Positions 63,090-64,000 of a DNA stretch of 64,000 nucleotides are shown in pieces. The stretch covers positions 378,604 to 442,603 of the forward strand of contig NZ_SWJG01000004.1 in the NCBI RefSeq assembly GCF_005870035.1. Reading direction: 5' to 3'. A program made the translations under genes and the position numbers. This DNA is from Spirosoma lacussanchae (GTDB lineage Bacteria; Bacteroidota; Bacteroidia; Cytophagales; Spirosomataceae). The first letter of the stretch is position 1. The number at the start of each line of letters is the position of its first letter. The notes under the pieces were generated by a model. That model made no database searches. It saw nothing but the letters and a program-made list of their open reading frames with translations, and was not told where the DNA came from.

Positions 63090-63998
63090 TCAGTTTCGAT
63101 TCACCAACCAAATTCCGAGCAGGCAGATCCCCATGCCGGCAAACTGTACAGCATAGATTCGCTCGCCGTCGAGCACGCCCCACAGCAGCGCCACGATCGG
63201 GATCAGGTAGGTTACCGAAGCCGCAAACAAAGGAGAAGCCAGCTGCATGATGCGGTTAAAGAACACCGACATCAGGCCCGACCCGAGCACCCCCAGAATA
63301 ATCAGGGCTATCAGCGAGGTGGTATGGGTGGGATCGAACGCGCGCGTCAGAAAGTCGGTCGGCAACAGAGTCAATACCGCAATCGGCCCGATGAACGCAA
63401 ACAGCCAGGCCGTAGAGACCAGCGCGGGCAACTGGCTGATGTAACGTCCGATAAAGTTAGTGTTGAAGCCGTAGCAGACCGTTGCCAGCATAACCATCAG
63501 GGCGTAGCCGTTGATCTGAAAAGAACCGGTGGCGCTGAAAAAAACCAGCAACAACGACCCAGCCAGCCCCAGCAGAATACCCGTTACCTGCCTGACTTGA
63601 AGCGCCTGCCCAAAAAAAAGAGCACCCAGAATAAGTGTAAACAATGGACTCAGCGAGTTGAGCGCGCCCGACAGCGAGCTGTTCAGATGTGCGCCTGCTT
63701 CGGCAAACAGAAAAGCGGGAATAACGAACCCCACTACTCCCGCCACCAGCAGCGCCCACCACCGAGGCCGAACAGCTGCTCTGACGGCGGGTTGCTGGGC
63801 CTGCCGGGCCAGGAAGGGCACAAAAAAAAGCAGGGCAAAGAGCAGTCGGCCAGCCGCAACCTGCGTGGGCGAAAACGCACCCAGACTCCGTTTAATGAGG
63901 ATAAACGAGCTGCCCCACACCAGTGCCAAGGTACAAAGCAACACCCACGCCATAACCGGGCGTTTCTGATTTACTACAACGGACTCTTGGGTAGGCAT
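63090..63998 (-). CDS. DMT-superfamily (EamA) transporter
   Basis: 302 residues with ten helices in two EamA repeats: VLLCTLALVWGSSFILIKRSLGAF opens the first and LMVMLATVCYGFNTNFIGRYI the second, ending LQFAGMGICLLGIWLVNRN-like. Family members export amino acids or metabolites; the substrate is unknown. The start codon is only two bases from the window edge, so a longer N-terminus cannot be excluded. Confidence 0.88.
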   Translation of the reverse strand: MPTQESVVVNQKRPVMAWVLLCTLALVWGSSFILIKRSLGAFSPTQVAAGRLLFALLFFVPFLARQAQQPAVRAAVRPRWWALLVAGVVGFVIPAFLFAEAGAHLNSSLSGALNSLSPLFTLILGALFFGQALQVRQVTGILLGLAGSLLLVFFSATGSFQINGYALMVMLATVCYGFNTNFIGRYISQLPALVSTAWLFAFIGPIAVLTLLPTDFLTRAFDPTHTTSLIALIILGVLGSGLMSVFFNRIMQLASPLFAASVTYLIPIVALLWGVLDGERIYAVQFAGMGICLLGIWLVNRN

Positions 63999-64000
63999 GA

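Overview
The window is a gene-dense chromosomal segment of a Bacteroidota bacterium, most likely a Cytophagales relative of Spirosoma. This is inference from family content and signals, not from a search. The support is: roughly mid-50s % GC; twenty exact copies of the Bacteroidota -7 promoter box TAnnTTTG placed just upstream of starts; few Shine-Dalgarno sequences; lineage-typical families (DUF3822 beside coaD, DUF2490, DUF2264, DUF4126, YfhO, a 30S THX gene); and a CcmE with a Cys-type haem motif. I saw no tRNA, rRNA, CRISPR array, transposase or phage gene. Most of it is ordinary chromosome backbone.

Layout. 0-10 kb: cysteine desulfurase, MscS channel, DUF2490 outer-membrane protein, a TPR protein, an SDR epimerase, metG, a small lipoprotein and a DUF2264 enzyme. 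10-17 kb: MsbA-like ABC exporter, an acidic small protein, a CNNM/CorC membrane protein, a Nudix enzyme, coaD with DUF3822, a second Nudix enzyme and a CBS protein. 17-25 kb: SF1B helicase, DUF4126, htpG, rhodanese, dapF, rplS and the NAD(P)H-hydrate repair enzyme. 25-28.4 kb: a small membrane protein in an AT-rich gap, then feoAB and a TauE-like permease. 28.5-33.7 kb: a cytochrome c maturation operon (ccmB, ccmC, ccmD-like, ccmE, ccmF and a small membrane protein) containing two long intercistronic hairpins. 33.8-43 kb: second CNNM protein, PAS histidine kinase, pyrE, OsmC, an Fe-S/CDGSH protein, an inverted LytTR-pseudoreceiver regulator facing a single-domain response regulator, an ABC-F protein and DUF2461. 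43-49 kb: S10 carboxypeptidase, murI, a Dabb protein, alaS and a MerR regulator. 49-53 kb: an intergenic direct repeat, an imelysin-like/di-haem peroxidase fusion and a PhoX-like lipoprotein. 53-64 kb: dprA, eutC and eutB separated by a GH43 gene on the other strand, the tiny THX gene, YfhO, a small unknown protein, pyrH-frr, a biotin carrier protein and a DMT exporter.

How the genes fit together. Several loci form evident units: ccmBCDEF (haem delivery and attachment for c-type cytochromes, of which the di-haem peroxidase at 49.5 kb is a plausible client), feoAB (ferrous iron uptake), pyrH-frr, coaD-DUF3822, and the two halves of ethanolamine ammonia-lyase. Points most worth a second look are the CxxxY CcmE, the 44-bp perfect palindrome before ccmF, the 83-bp-period repeat at 49.3 kb, the split eutB/eutC pair with a tail overlap between eutC and dprA, the LytTR-first regulator with a degenerate receiver, and the imelysin-peroxidase fusion. 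I did not find a clearly new multi-gene system; the best candidates are these variants of known ones.
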